64,000 nucleotides of DNA from Pedobacter sp. AJM (GCF_002197755.1 NZ_NHOT01000008.1:80534-144533); one strand, 5' to 3'; positions 54,944 through 64,000 are shown, counted from the stretch's first letter. Numbers and translations are program-made. The notes: generated by a model from the sequence alone, not told the origin.

Positions 54944-55459
54944 TTAGCACAAGTTTAAAAGTGCTTCATAAGCATTTCCACTCAAACCCAGCAACTTTGC
55001 AAAGGCCGGTTCCGTTTTGTAACCCTGCTTTTTTAAATTAATGATTTTTAGTCTGAACTCCTCACCATTTTCAAGCAGTAATTGATGTTCGATTACCATA
55101 TGGCGATAGGCATTTTGTTCAGTAGCAGGGATATTCTGACCAAAGATTTCGATTTCAAAATCTTCTAAAAAGAAATTTACCTTAAGCGCATTTAAGGCTT
55201 GGTTTTCCGAAATGCTAAAGCCCCTCTCTCCTTGAAAATGAGTTAACAAAGTATGCTTAAATTTTTCTTTATCCTGAACATCGCAAATGATGTCTAAATC
55301 ACTGTTTTGAATGTCGATGTTGATTGGTATGGTTCCAACTAAAACAGGTGTAAACTCCGCCAGTTTCTCCAGTATGCTATTTTTGGTTAAAACCTGATAA
55401 GCACTTTGTTGCTTTGGATTTCCTGATTTTAAATAAGACAGGTTAAGAAAATTTATCAT
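54944..55459 (-). CDS. DUF4269 protein, nucleotidyltransferase-like
   Basis: 171 residues. The segment PVLVGTIPINIDIQNSDLDIICDV (two stretches, about 38-61) resembles a nucleotidyltransferase G-T/S...D-x-D pattern, with D50 or so and D56-D58 as possible metal ligands. The rest (YRHMVIEHQLLLENGEEFR, KKQGYKTEPAFAKLLGL) matches the DUF4269 family. The biological role is unknown. It is a single gene between the sucAB terminator and the lspA operon. Confidence 0.82.
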   Translation of the reverse strand: MINFLNLSYLKSGNPKQQSAYQVLTKNSILEKLAEFTPVLVGTIPINIDIQNSDLDIICDVQDKEKFKHTLLTHFQGERGFSISENQALNALKVNFFLEDFEIEIFGQNIPATEQNAYRHMVIEHQLLLENGEEFRLKIINLKKQGYKTEPAFAKLLGLSGNAYEALLNLC

Positions 55460-55538
55460 TTTTAGGCACCTTTTCTGGATTTAAAGTTGACAAATTCTTT
55501 TCTATTGTGGTATTAAAGTTGTCAACTTAATCAATAAA

Positions 55539-55570
55539 CAAAAAAGCCCATTTCGGTAAAGAAACGGGCC
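55539..55570 (-). terminator. rho-independent terminator of the ileS-dksA-lspA operon
   Basis: A 9-bp stem, GCCCATTTC (55546-55554) with GAAACGGGC (55561-55569, one wobble pair), is followed on the minus strand by TTTTTTGTTT. Confidence 0.8.
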
Positions 55571-55645
55571 TGTAATTATTTAAAGCTATTACTATCCCTA
55601 CGATAGGTTTCAATTGTAAGCTGTAAATTAACAATCTTAATTCAC

Positions 55646-56248
55646 TTAATCTTCCACAATCTCACTGTTAATACTTACTTCATCCTTCACATCTTCCTTA
55701 AAGTAGTTTTTCTGAAAGATCAGGATGAGAATCACTCCGACTGAAATCGCAGCATCTGCAAGGTTAAAAACGGGTCTGAAGAAAATGAATTCATCTCCTC
55801 CCCAAATCGGAATCCAGCTCGGGAAGTGTCCTTCAGCGATTGGAAAATAAAGCATATCTACCACTCTGCCATGGAACCACGTTTCGTAGCCATAAATTTT
55901 TCCATAAAAAACCGAGTCGATGATATTTCCTACAGCACCAGCAAAAATCAGTGCAACATTTAAGATTAAACCCCGGTGGTATTTATGCTTAATTAAATAA
56001 TGAAGTCCATATCCGATACCAGCAACGGCAGCAATGCGGAACAATGATAAGGCAAGCTTACCAAATTCTCCACCAAACTCCATACCGAAGGCCATTCCAT
56101 TATTTTCAGTAAAATGGATAATGAACCATTTACCTATGATATTAAACTCCTGGCCGAGATACATGTTGGTTTTAATCCAGGTTTTTAATACCTGGTCGGC
56201 AAGTAAAACCAGAAAGATAAGAAGTAAAGGTTTTGTATAGCCTTTCAT
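55646..56248 (-). CDS. lspA: lipoprotein signal peptidase (SPase II)
   Basis: 200 residues with four membrane helices. Motifs LLADQVLKTWIK, FTENNGMAFG, AGAVGNIID (D111), RVVDMLYF (D131) and FNLADAAISVG (D165) fit LspA; D131 and D165 are the catalytic pair. It cleaves signal peptides of prolipoproteins in the inner membrane, relevant to the FKBP and Ggt lipoproteins. A 34-residue stretch between the two aspartates is longer than in E. coli, as is usual for Bacteroidota. Its start overlaps the dksA stop by one base. Confidence 0.95.
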   Translation of the reverse strand: MKGYTKPLLLIFLVLLADQVLKTWIKTNMYLGQEFNIIGKWFIIHFTENNGMAFGMEFGGEFGKLALSLFRIAAVAGIGYGLHYLIKHKYHRGLILNVALIFAGAVGNIIDSVFYGKIYGYETWFHGRVVDMLYFPIAEGHFPSWIPIWGGDEFIFFRPVFNLADAAISVGVILILIFQKNYFKEDVKDEVSINSEIVED

Positions 56249-56631
56249 TAACTTTGCTTTAATTTGGCTTCCATGCTCAAAGTAGCATGAGGAACTGCGC
56301 GTAGACGTTCTTTCTGAATTAATTTGCCAGTTTCACGGCAAATACCATAAGTTTTATTTTCAATTCTAACCAATGCATTCTCCAGGTTATCAATAAATTT
56401 TTTCTGACGGGCAGCCAACTGATTGATTTGTTCCTTCTCCATTGTTGCAGAACCATCTTCCAACGTTTTATAGGCTCCGGAAGTATCTTCAGTGCCATTT
56501 GCATTAGGATTGCTCAAAGATGAAGTTAAGGCATTAAGTTCTTCTTTAGAACTGCGTAATTTATCTTGAATAAGCTCTTTAAATTCCTGAAGTTCACTGT
56601 CTGAGTAGCGTGTTTTGTTACTGTTTTCCAT
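56248..56631 (-). CDS. TraR/DksA-type protein, zinc-less
   Basis: 127 residues. A long coiled coil (about 10-92) precedes the TraR/DksA fold signature YGICRETGKLIQKERLRAVPHAT. Only one cysteine (C98) of the four that hold zinc in classical DksA remains, so it probably folds without zinc, as in other Bacteroidota members. It may act in the secondary channel of RNA polymerase; this is inferred from the family. Operon with ileS (30 bases upstream) and lspA (one-base overlap). Confidence 0.88.
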   Translation of the reverse strand: MENSNKTRYSDSELQEFKELIQDKLRSSKEELNALTSSLSNPNANGTEDTSGAYKTLEDGSATMEKEQINQLAARQKKFIDNLENALVRIENKTYGICRETGKLIQKERLRAVPHATLSMEAKLKQS

Positions 56632-56661
56632 GTTTTTAATTTAGTTTTCTAATATATGGAT

Positions 56662-59600
56662 TTATATTTTAGTTACTGAAATGCTTAATTCAACATCATC
56701 TATAGTGATTTTGTTTTCAGCTAAGCCAGTATCCGTCAATTCAAAATCATCGGCCAAAATTTCAGCGCAAATGTAGGCCTTGTTTTTAGCAACTGCTATA
56801 GCAATAAGGTTATCATTTTGTAAAGACACTTTAATCCGATCCGTTACTTCAAAGTTTAATTCCTTGCGTAAATTCTGGATTCTATTGACCAGTTCACGGG
56901 AGAGTCCTTCATGTTTCAACTCTTCAGAAATCGTCACATCTAAAGCTACTGTCAAGTTGCCCATGTTGGTTACCTGCCAGCCCGGAATATCTTCAGCAAA
57001 AACTTCCACATCATCATTTAAATCGATCGCATGCTGAATATTATCACTTCCAAAGACATTCAGGTAACCATCAACCTCCAGACGTTGGATATCATCCTGG
57101 GTCATGTTTTCTAAAGCCGCTTTTACGATGCTCATGTCTTTACCAACTTTTTTACCTAAGGATTTAAAGTTAGGCTTTAACTTTTTCTTCACAATGCCAT
57201 GCGTATCGGTAATGAATTCGATATGCTTTACATTGGTTTCAGAAAGGATATAATCAGCAACTTTTGATATTTTACGCTCGAAATCTCCATTTAAAGATGG
57301 GATTAAGATTTTCGCTAATGGCTGACGAACATTGATGCTTGATTTTTTACGCAACGATAAAACCATCGAAGAAATATTCTGGGCGTAAACCATGCGTTCA
57401 TTTAAATCATGATCAATCAAACTTTGGTCTGCTTCATTCCATAAGGTTAAATGCACCGATTGTTCTGCGTATGCGTCCGTAACGGTCAGGTTTCTGTACA
57501 ACCAATCTGCAAAGAATGGAGCTACGGGGCTCATTAATTGCGACAAAGTTTCCAAACAGGTGTAAAGTGTTTCATAAGCAGCACGTTTATCATCTGTCAT
57601 TTCACCCTTCCAGAAACGGCGGCGGCTTAACCTGATGTACCAGTTGCTTAAATGCTCATCTACAAAAGTTTGGATAGCTCTTGATGCTTTGGTAGGCTCA
57701 TAAGTATTATAAGCCTCATCTACTTCGCTGATCAGGTTTTGCAACAGCGATAAAATCCAACGGTCTAACTCTGTTCTTTCAGCTACTTTGCTCAGGTTAT
57801 TTTTGTCGATCTCAAATTTATCGATGTTGGCATATAAAGCAAAAAAGGCATAAGTATTATACAGTGTACCGAAGAATTTCCGGCGCACTTCATCCAATCC
57901 TTCCAAACTGAATTTCAGGTTATCCCATGGGGATGCATTGCTGATCATGTACCAGCGTGTTGCATCGGCACTGTAGGTTTCGATAGTACTAAACGGATCA
58001 ACGGCGTTGCCTAAACGTTTAGACATTTTGTTGCCGTTTTTATCAAGGACCAATCCATTTGAAACTACATTTTTAAAAGCAACACCCGGATTACCAGTTT
58101 TAGCATTTACTTCCTTAATTTCATCACTGGCTTCACTTAACATTACGGCAAGGGCATGTAAAGTAAAGAACCAGCCTCTGGTTTGGTCAACACCTTCTGC
58201 TATGAAATCGGCAGCATAAGCATTTGCAAATTCATCTTTATTTTCAAAAGGGAAATGCCATTGTGCATAAGGCATGGCACCGCTATCAAACCAAACGTCG
58301 ATCAAGTCGGTTTCGCGCATCATTTTTTCACCTGTTGATGAAGTTAGAATCACGTCATCAACATATGGGCGGTGCATATCTTTCAACTCAAAACCTGCAG
58401 GCATCAAGCCAGCTTCAATAGATTTTGCGATTTCAATGTTTAATTCCGAGATAGAACCGATACATTTCTCTTCCAGGCCATCGGCGGTGCGCCAGATGGG
58501 TAGGGGAGTTCCCCAATAACGGGAGCGGGATAAATTCCAGTCAACCAGATTTTCCAACCAGTTGCCAAAACGACCTGTCCCGGTAGATTCCGGTTTCCAG
58601 TTGATGGTTTTGTTCAGTTCCACCATTTTATCTTTTACAGCGGTGGTTTTGATGAACCAGCTGTCTAATGGATAGTATAAAACTGGTTTATCCGTTCTCC
58701 AGCAGTGTGGATAGGTGTGGACGTATTTTTCTACCTTGAAAGCTTTGTTTTCTTCTTTCAGCTGGATGGCCAACTCTACATCAACAGATTTTTCAGGAGC
58801 CTCGCCATCTTTATAGTATTCGTTCTTAACGTATTTACCGCCATAATTGCCACCTAAAGAAGCGATAAATTTTCCCTGTAAATCCACTAATGGAACAGCA
58901 TTGCCTTTTTCATCCAATACCAGCATAGGCGGTATTTCCGGAGTAGCCAGTTTGGCTACACGCGCATCATCAGCACCAAAAGTAGGTGCCGTGTGCACAA
59001 TACCCGTACCATCTTCGGTGGTGACGAAATCTCCTGATATGACGCGGAAAGCATTTTCAGCATTTTGGTATGGCAATGCATAAGGCAATAATTGCTCGTA
59101 TTTAATGCCAACTAAATCTGCTCCAACAAATTCTCCCAAAATGGTATAGGGGATTTTTTTATCGTCAGCTTTGAAGTTGTTGAAGTCTTCCTCACTTTCT
59201 GATAAAAAGTATTTTCCGGCAAATTGTTTCCCTACCAGTGCTTTAGCTAAAATGACCTGAATAGGTTCAAAGGTATATTGATTGAACGTTTTAACCAGGA
59301 CATAATCAATTCTCGGTCCTACCGTTAATGCTGTATTACTTGGTAAAGTCCATGGCGTAGTGGTCCAGGCTAAAAAGTGAATGGTGCCAAAAGCCTTTAA
59401 AGCCTCTGGTAATGTTTCATTAATGGCCTTAAACTGCGCCACAATTGTAGTGTCGCTTACATCTTTATACGTACCTGGCTGGTTTAGCTCATGCGAACTT
59501 AAACCTGTTCCCGCAGCAGGCGAATAAGGCTGAACGGTGTAACCCTTGTATAAAAATCCTTTATTGTAAAGTTGCTTTAAGATCCACCAAAGGGTTTCAA

Positions 59601-60063
59601 TATAATTATTTTCATATGTGATGTACGGATTTTCAAGATCAACCCAATAACCCATTTTTTCGGTCAGGTCGTTCCAAACATCAGTATAACGCATCACCTC
59701 TTCTTTACAGGCTGCATTATAATCATCAACACTGATTTTTTTGCCAATATCTTCTTTAGTGATTCCTAATTTTTTTTCTACGGCAAGTTCAATTGGTAAA
59801 CCATGCGTATCCCAACCGCCTTTACGTTTTACCTGATAGCCCTTTAGGGTTTTATAGCGACAAAAAATATCCTTAATTGCACGTGCCATTACGTGGTGAA
59901 TCCCCGGCATGCCATTGGCCGACGGCGGACCTTCGTAAAAGGTAAACGGATTAGATTTCGGACGGGAAGAAATGCTCTTCTCAAAGATGTTTTCCTTTTT
60001 CCAGAAATCCAGTATTTCCTGTCCTATTTTGGCCAGTTCCAATTGTTTAAATTCGCTATACAT
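56662..60063 (-). CDS. ileS: isoleucyl-tRNA synthetase
   Basis: 1133 residues, the long class I form. N-terminal signature reads PPSANGMPGIHHVMARAIKD, a variant of HIGH with the first histidine replaced, and the second signature is KMSKRLGNAVDPF. An editing (CP1) domain lies between about 200 and 400 (TTPWTLPSNTALTVGP). The C-terminal anticodon-binding part follows. It charges tRNA-Ile in the cytoplasm. I chose ATG at 60063; a TTG three bases earlier is unlikely. First gene of the ileS-dksA-lspA operon. Confidence 0.96.
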   Translation of the reverse strand: MYSEFKQLELAKIGQEILDFWKKENIFEKSISSRPKSNPFTFYEGPPSANGMPGIHHVMARAIKDIFCRYKTLKGYQVKRKGGWDTHGLPIELAVEKKLGITKEDIGKKISVDDYNAACKEEVMRYTDVWNDLTEKMGYWVDLENPYITYENNYIETLWWILKQLYNKGFLYKGYTVQPYSPAAGTGLSSHELNQPGTYKDVSDTTIVAQFKAINETLPEALKAFGTIHFLAWTTTPWTLPSNTALTVGPRIDYVLVKTFNQYTFEPIQVILAKALVGKQFAGKYFLSESEEDFNNFKADDKKIPYTILGEFVGADLVGIKYEQLLPYALPYQNAENAFRVISGDFVTTEDGTGIVHTAPTFGADDARVAKLATPEIPPMLVLDEKGNAVPLVDLQGKFIASLGGNYGGKYVKNEYYKDGEAPEKSVDVELAIQLKEENKAFKVEKYVHTYPHCWRTDKPVLYYPLDSWFIKTTAVKDKMVELNKTINWKPESTGTGRFGNWLENLVDWNLSRSRYWGTPLPIWRTADGLEEKCIGSISELNIEIAKSIEAGLMPAGFELKDMHRPYVDDVILTSSTGEKMMRETDLIDVWFDSGAMPYAQWHFPFENKDEFANAYAADFIAEGVDQTRGWFFTLHALAVMLSEASDEIKEVNAKTGNPGVAFKNVVSNGLVLDKNGNKMSKRLGNAVDPFSTIETYSADATRWYMISNASPWDNLKFSLEGLDEVRRKFFGTLYNTYAFFALYANIDKFEIDKNNLSKVAERTELDRWILSLLQNLISEVDEAYNTYEPTKASRAIQTFVDEHLSNWYIRLSRRRFWKGEMTDDKRAAYETLYTCLETLSQLMSPVAPFFADWLYRNLTVTDAYAEQSVHLTLWNEADQSLIDHDLNERMVYAQNISSMVLSLRKKSSINVRQPLAKILIPSLNGDFERKISKVADYILSETNVKHIEFITDTHGIVKKKLKPNFKSLGKKVGKDMSIVKAALENMTQDDIQRLEVDGYLNVFGSDNIQHAIDLNDDVEVFAEDIPGWQVTNMGNLTVALDVTISEELKHEGLSRELVNRIQNLRKELNFEVTDRIKVSLQNDNLIAIAVAKNKAYICAEILADDFELTDTGLAENKITIDDVELSISVTKI

Positions 60064-60092
60064 CAATCAAGTACCTCAAAAAATTAAGGATG

Positions 60093-60100
60093 CAAAGTTA
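60093..60100 (-). promoter_or_regulatory. candidate -7 element of the ileS operon
   Basis: Read on the minus strand, TAACTTTG matches TAnnTTTG, 30 bases before the ileS ATG. No -33 element at the right distance is clear. Confidence 0.4.
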
Positions 60101-60320
60101 AAGTTTTTCACTCAAATTTGGTAGTTTTGATGTAAATACTTTAATGCAAAATGGCTTAATATTCTTTATGCATGATGTTCATTAGCATCAGAAACCTTCA
60201 TTGTTACATCAACAAGTGCTTTAAAATAAACGAAGTTAGATTTGTTTATTTTAGTAACTTTTAGAACCAACAGGAATAATTTCTGTTCTATTTATAATAT
60301 CGATTCAAATTTAAGTTCTG

Positions 60321-60593
60321 ATGATAAAATTATTAAAACTACAAAAAGCCGTTCTGGTATTGATTGCAGGCGTGATTTCCTATATACTTTATCGCACATT
60401 AGATGCATATGATGTGGAGGGTGCCAGATATCTGCAAATTATTGCCGGTATTTTAGTGATGATAGGTGCATTATGGATGTTATACCCAATACTTTTTGCC
60501 AAAAAAGACCGGGATGGAAATGCAGAAATTATCACTGACCCTACCGTAGAAGTACCTGTTGATGAGGAAGAAGAAAAAAACAATAAGGATTAA
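60321..60593 (+). CDS. small two-helix membrane protein, unknown
   Basis: 90 residues. Two membrane helices (about 12-27, LVLIAGVISYILYRT; and about 39-57, IAGILVMIGALWMLYPIL) and an acidic C-terminal tail (VDEEEEKNNKD). No family recognised. It lies tail to tail with the MMPL exporter gene, four bases apart, on the opposite strand. Confidence 0.7.
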   Translation: MIKLLKLQKAVLVLIAGVISYILYRTLDAYDVEGARYLQIIAGILVMIGALWMLYPILFAKKDRDGNAEIITDPTVEVPVDEEEEKNNKD

Positions 60594-60597
60594 AGTT

Positions 60598-62913
60598 TTA
60601 TGGATTTAAATCTTTTCTCACCTTCTTTTTATCCAGCCATAAAACCAATGCCGGCAATAAGGTGAGGTTAAATAGCAATGCCACAAATAAGGTGATAGAC
60701 AGCAACAAGCCTAAAATTACGGTTCCTCCAAAGGTGGAAGCTGTGAAAATTCCAAATCCAAAAAAGAGAATCAGCGCAATATGCGTCATGCTCACGCCGG
60801 TTTCGGTGATGGTATCTTTAATCACTCTCGGAACAGAAAAATTGGTCAAGTTGATTTCTTGCTGATAACGGGTAAGGAAATAGATGGTTTGATCAGAAGC
60901 CAGTCCGAATGCGATGGTGAAAATCAGAATCGTTGATGGCTTTAACGAAATGTCAAAGTAACCCATGATTCCGGCGGTAATAATTAAAGGAACGATGTTT
61001 GGAAGCAATGAAATAAACATAATGCCTAGACTCTTAAATTGTGCTAAACGTAAAAGTGAAATCAAAATAATTGCCAAGCCAATGCTTTCAAAAAGATGTT
61101 TTAGCATATAATCTGTTCCCTTCGAAAAAATTACGCTTGAGCCAGTAAGCTCCACATCAAATTTATTTGGTGGTAAAATGCTATCAATACGGGGTTTTAA
61201 TTCAGCCATGATAGCATCGAGGCGTTTGGAGCCCACATCAGCCATTTGAAAACTGATTCTGGTGCTTTGATTGCCTTTACTGATAAAATTGGTTAGTAAA
61301 TTTGAATTTCCTTTTCCACCATTAGCAATATATGCCAAAATGAAGTTTTTCTCCAGGTTATCTGGTAATCGGAAAAACGTTGAATCATTATTGTAAAAAG
61401 CCTGAGTAGCATATTTTAAACCCATATTAACTGAAATAGACCGGGAGAATTCCGGGTAGGCGGAAATCATTTTTTCCATTTTCTCCATTCTTTTTAAGTT
61501 GATTAAATTAAATACACCATTCTTTTTCTTCGTATCAACACTTACTTCTAAAGGCAAAATTCCTTCAAAATTTTTCTCAAAAAACTTTAAATCGGTTAAG
61601 ATCTCGGAATTTTTAGGCAAATCATCAACCACGTAGCCATTTACATTAATTTTAAATACCCCAATAATAGCAATAATGGAGATCACGATGGTGGCCAGGT
61701 AAATCAGGCTGCTTCGCTGTTGAACCAGGTTATCGGTTTTAATTAATAATTTATGGAGAAAACCTTCCTCAACGTGTGTTTGTGCTTTTAATTTCGGTGC
61801 GGGCAGGTAGCTGAAAATAATCGGAATTAAACACAGGCACATGAACCAGGTGATCATCACATTAAGGGATGCCACGCTGCCAAATTGCATCAATAATTCA
61901 CTTCCTGTAAAATAGAGCACACCAAAACCAATTGCCGCCGTAATATTCGCGATGAGTGTAGTCACTGCAATTTTTTCGATGGTAATGCTCAAAGCCCGCT
62001 GTTTATCTCCATCTTTTCTCAATTCATTCTGGTATTTATTTAACAGTAAAATGCTGTTTGGAATGCCAATGATCACGATAAGTGGTGGGATTAATCCCGT
62101 TAAAATGGTAAGTTCAAATCCAAATAAAACCAGTGTTCCGATGCTCCAGATCACACCCATGATGACTACCAGGATAGGGAAAAATACGGCATAAAACCTT
62201 TTGAAAAAGAACAGGAGAATTGCTGCTGAAACCAAAATAGATAAGCCCAGAAAGAGCACAAACTCATTGCTTACCAATTTACTTACGGCAGTCCGGATGT
62301 ATGGCAAACCTGAAATATGAACCTGGATGCCGGTTTTTTTCTGAAAGGCCTTTGCTTTTTCCTCAATCTGTTTTAATATAGGATTTCGCGCAGCCGTATT
62401 TAATATTTTGGTATCGAAAGTAATGGCCATTAGCGTGGCATTCTGTTTATTGTAAACAAGGCCTTCAAAAAATGGTGTATTATATAGGGTATTTTTGATG
62501 GAATCCATTTCCGCATCGGTCGTAACCAATCCACCTGGAATTGCTTTTAAGGTGAATTTCTGATTTACAGTATCTTTTTCCAATTGAAAAATCCGACCGG
62601 ATGATAAGACTTGTTTGATGCCTTTTAATTTTTGGATATCGTTAGATAGTTGAACCCACTGGTTATAGATTTCCTTCTTAAATATGTCAGGTGATTGGAT
62701 TCCGACAACCATTACGCTGCCATCTTCGCCAAAGGTTTTTTTAAATGCGTTGTATTTGATAAATGCACTATCGGTAACAGGTAAAATCTTACTTCCCGTG
62801 TAAGAGAGTTTGACATTTTTGGCCTGATAGGCCATGAAAGCTGTTCCTAATAAAAAAAAGACAATAATGGCGATACGGTTCTGAAGAATAAACCTTGATA
62901 GCTTTTCCCACAT
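60598..62913 (-). CDS. MMPL/RND superfamily exporter
   Basis: 771 residues with two repeats of one helix, a periplasmic domain and five helices. The N-terminal helix (IAIIVFFLLGTAFMAYQ), the cluster ELTILTGLIPPLIVIIGIPN and the C-terminal FTIAFGLASDQTIYFLTRYQ are typical. Members move lipids or hydrophobic compounds. It has no adaptor or TolC partner beside it, unlike the RND operon at 21.7-27.3 kb. Substrate unknown. Confidence 0.88.
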   Translation of the reverse strand: MWEKLSRFILQNRIAIIVFFLLGTAFMAYQAKNVKLSYTGSKILPVTDSAFIKYNAFKKTFGEDGSVMVVGIQSPDIFKKEIYNQWVQLSNDIQKLKGIKQVLSSGRIFQLEKDTVNQKFTLKAIPGGLVTTDAEMDSIKNTLYNTPFFEGLVYNKQNATLMAITFDTKILNTAARNPILKQIEEKAKAFQKKTGIQVHISGLPYIRTAVSKLVSNEFVLFLGLSILVSAAILLFFFKRFYAVFFPILVVIMGVIWSIGTLVLFGFELTILTGLIPPLIVIIGIPNSILLLNKYQNELRKDGDKQRALSITIEKIAVTTLIANITAAIGFGVLYFTGSELLMQFGSVASLNVMITWFMCLCLIPIIFSYLPAPKLKAQTHVEEGFLHKLLIKTDNLVQQRSSLIYLATIVISIIAIIGVFKINVNGYVVDDLPKNSEILTDLKFFEKNFEGILPLEVSVDTKKKNGVFNLINLKRMEKMEKMISAYPEFSRSISVNMGLKYATQAFYNNDSTFFRLPDNLEKNFILAYIANGGKGNSNLLTNFISKGNQSTRISFQMADVGSKRLDAIMAELKPRIDSILPPNKFDVELTGSSVIFSKGTDYMLKHLFESIGLAIILISLLRLAQFKSLGIMFISLLPNIVPLIITAGIMGYFDISLKPSTILIFTIAFGLASDQTIYFLTRYQQEINLTNFSVPRVIKDTITETGVSMTHIALILFFGFGIFTASTFGGTVILGLLLSITLFVALLFNLTLLPALVLWLDKKKVRKDLNP

Positions 62914-63007
62914 GTGTTAACTGGTTTAATTTTAATGATAACGACAAAACTAATCTTATTTACAAATCGTAATCACTTTTAGGGCAATTAAATTTGCACA
63001 AATAGCA

Positions 63008-63015
63008 TACTTTTG
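63008..63015 (+). promoter_or_regulatory. candidate -7 element of recO
   Basis: TACTTTTG matches TAnnTTTG, 18 bases before the recO ATG. The only TTTG upstream is too close (11 bases) to be a normal -33 element. Confidence 0.4.
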
Positions 63016-63033
63016 AAAAAATGATTCCATAAG

Positions 63034-63759
63034 ATGTTGCACAAAGTAAGAGGCATAGTTTTAAAAACCACCAGTTACAGCGAAACCAGTGTAATTGTTC
63101 AGGTGCTTACGGATAAATTTGGAATGCAGTCTTACCTGATTAACGGGGTAAAAAAGCCAAAGGCGAAGATAAAGATGAATATGCTTCAGTCTTTACATCT
63201 TCTGGATATGGTGGTTTATCATAAGGCCAATACCAATATTCAACGGATTTCGGAGTTGAGGCAAACACCTGTCTTTAAAACCATTCCCTATGATATTGTT
63301 AAGACCAGTATAGTTATTTTTCTGAACGAAGTACTTTATAAAAGTATCCGCCAGCAATCAGCTGATGAAAGCCTGTTTGATTATCTTTTTAATGCGATTG
63401 CCTGGTTTGATGAGGTGGAAGAAATTAATCCGAATTTCCATCTTTCTTTTTTATTAAAACTAACCCGGTTTCTAGGGTTTTCACCAAATGAGAAAAAAAG
63501 GAGTGATCAGGTTTATTTCGATTTACAAGAGGGAGCATTTGTTTCCCGTTTGCCTGTTCATGCGAATTATCTTCAGCTTGAGGATGCAGAAAGCTTCATC
63601 TTATTGTTTATTATGCCACTGGAAAAAATTTCTGAAATAAAAATGAGTAATGTGCGCAGGCGTTTTCTGCTGGATAAGATATTGGTTTTCTATACCTTAC
63701 ATACGGCTTCGTTTGGGGAAGTGCAATCGCATAAAATTTTAGAAACCCTGTTAAGCTGA
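63034..63759 (+). CDS. recO: DNA repair protein RecO
   Basis: 241 residues. The N-terminal OB fold MLHKVRGIVLKTTSYSETSV (1-20) and FGMQSYLINGVKKPKAK, followed by an all-helix part (LSFLLKLTRFLGFSPNE), define RecO. The zinc-finger cysteines of some RecO proteins are absent, usual in this phylum. It loads RecA on SSB-coated gaps with RecR. It lies alone before the tRNA genes. Confidence 0.93.
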   Translation: MLHKVRGIVLKTTSYSETSVIVQVLTDKFGMQSYLINGVKKPKAKIKMNMLQSLHLLDMVVYHKANTNIQRISELRQTPVFKTIPYDIVKTSIVIFLNEVLYKSIRQQSADESLFDYLFNAIAWFDEVEEINPNFHLSFLLKLTRFLGFSPNEKKRSDQVYFDLQEGAFVSRLPVHANYLQLEDAESFILLFIMPLEKISEIKMSNVRRRFLLDKILVFYTLHTASFGEVQSHKILETLLS

Positions 63760-63775
63760 AAAAAAATAAAAAAGA

Positions 63776-63806
63776 TTTGCGAAACAAGATTATAGCGCTA
63801 TATTTG
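63776..63806 (+). promoter_or_regulatory. promoter of the tRNA-Val genes
   Basis: TTTG at 63776-63779 and TATATTTG at 63799-63806, 19 bases apart, match the Bacteroidota consensus exactly, 16 bases before the tRNA. It is the clearest promoter in the window. Confidence 0.8.
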
Positions 63807-63822
63807 CATTCCCAAAAGGAAA

Positions 63823-63897
63823 GGGAAATTAGCTCAGCTGGTTCAGAGCACCTCGTTTACACCGAGGGGGTCGGGGGTTCGAACCCCTCATTTCCCA
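63823..63897 (+). tRNA. tRNA-Val (anticodon TAC)
   Basis: 75 bases. Acceptor arm GGGAAAT pairs with ATTTCCC; the anticodon arm CCTCG-TTTACAC-CGAGG gives anticodon TAC (valine); the T loop is TTCGAAC. The discriminator base is A and CCA is not encoded. Confidence 0.95.
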
Positions 63898-63950
63898 CAC
63901 AGCTTTCAAGGATTTGAAAGATTTATTAAGAATAAAGACCTTTAACAAAA

Positions 63951-64000
63951 GGGAAATTAGCTCAGCTGGTTCAGAGCACCTCGTTTACACCGAGGGGGTC
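63951..64000 (+). tRNA. tRNA-Val (anticodon TAC), second copy, cut by window end
   Basis: The 50 bases visible are identical to the first 50 of the tRNA-Val 128 bases upstream, including the TAC anticodon. The 3' part is outside the window. It is probably co-transcribed with the first copy. Confidence 0.92.

Noticed and set aside
56662..60063. Mupirocin-resistant type II IleS
   Set aside because: KMSKR and length are suggestive but cannot prove resistance; such sequence is likely ordinary for the phylum.

Overview
The window looks like chromosomal DNA from a Bacteroidota bacterium of the Sphingobacteriaceae type, with Pedobacter or a close relative the best guess. The reasons are a type IX secretion (T9SS) adhesin with a CHU_C sorting domain and its PorP/SprF and PorE-like partners, Bacteroidota-style promoters (TTTG, about 19 bases, then TAnnTTTG) in place of Shine-Dalgarno signals, a cysteine-poor DksA-like protein, and many SPI/SPII-exported proteins. 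The species cannot be fixed from the sequence alone. No phage, insertion sequence or CRISPR array was seen.

Layout. Bases 1-11.7 kb: a giant repeat adhesin (5' end outside the window) followed by porP/sprF-like and porE-like genes, a T9SS type-B secretion cassette closed by a terminator. Bases 11.8-17.3 kb: the most unusual region. It holds a full-length LanB-type dehydratase, a LytS-type histidine kinase, a 46-residue peptide gene that resembles a RiPP precursor but has no cysteine, and a LytTR response regulator. A 22-base box near the peptide and kinase genes recurs upstream of the regulator, inside a 21-22 base direct-repeat array. Bases 17.3-21.4 kb: an isolated HsdR_N-type nuclease domain, htpG, a lone receiver protein and a BadF-type sugar kinase. 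Bases 21.5-27.3 kb: a broken gene end and an RND efflux operon (adaptor, pump, TolC). Bases 27.5-36.1 kb: M61 peptidase, small beta-barrel, long-chain acyl-CoA synthetase, gamma-glutamyltransferase, OmpA-type porin and an unknown exported protein. Bases 36.2-42.8 kb: a fatty acid beta-oxidation operon led by a MarR regulator with a palindromic operator candidate; a four-helix-bundle gene sits inside it. Bases 42.8-44.9 kb: three tandem FKBP-type lipoproteins. Bases 44.9-50.3 kb: CPD-type photolyase, TIGR01777 SDR, a MuiA/DUF4139 protein and a DASH cryptochrome. Bases 50.6-54.8 kb: 2-oxoglutarate dehydrogenase E1 and E2. Bases 54.9-60.1 kb: a DUF4269 protein and an ileS-dksA-lspA operon. Bases 60.3-64 kb: small membrane protein, MMPL/RND exporter, recO and two tandem tRNA-Val genes, the second cut by the window end.

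How the genes work together. The first three genes form an export and display unit. The LanB, peptide, kinase and regulator genes plausibly form a small autoregulated peptide-modification system, but no cyclase, protease or transporter is present here. The MarR-fad genes supply acetyl-CoA, and the odh genes act in the TCA cycle. Several intergenic gaps hold degenerate word repeats with inverted copies that none of the annotated genes explain.
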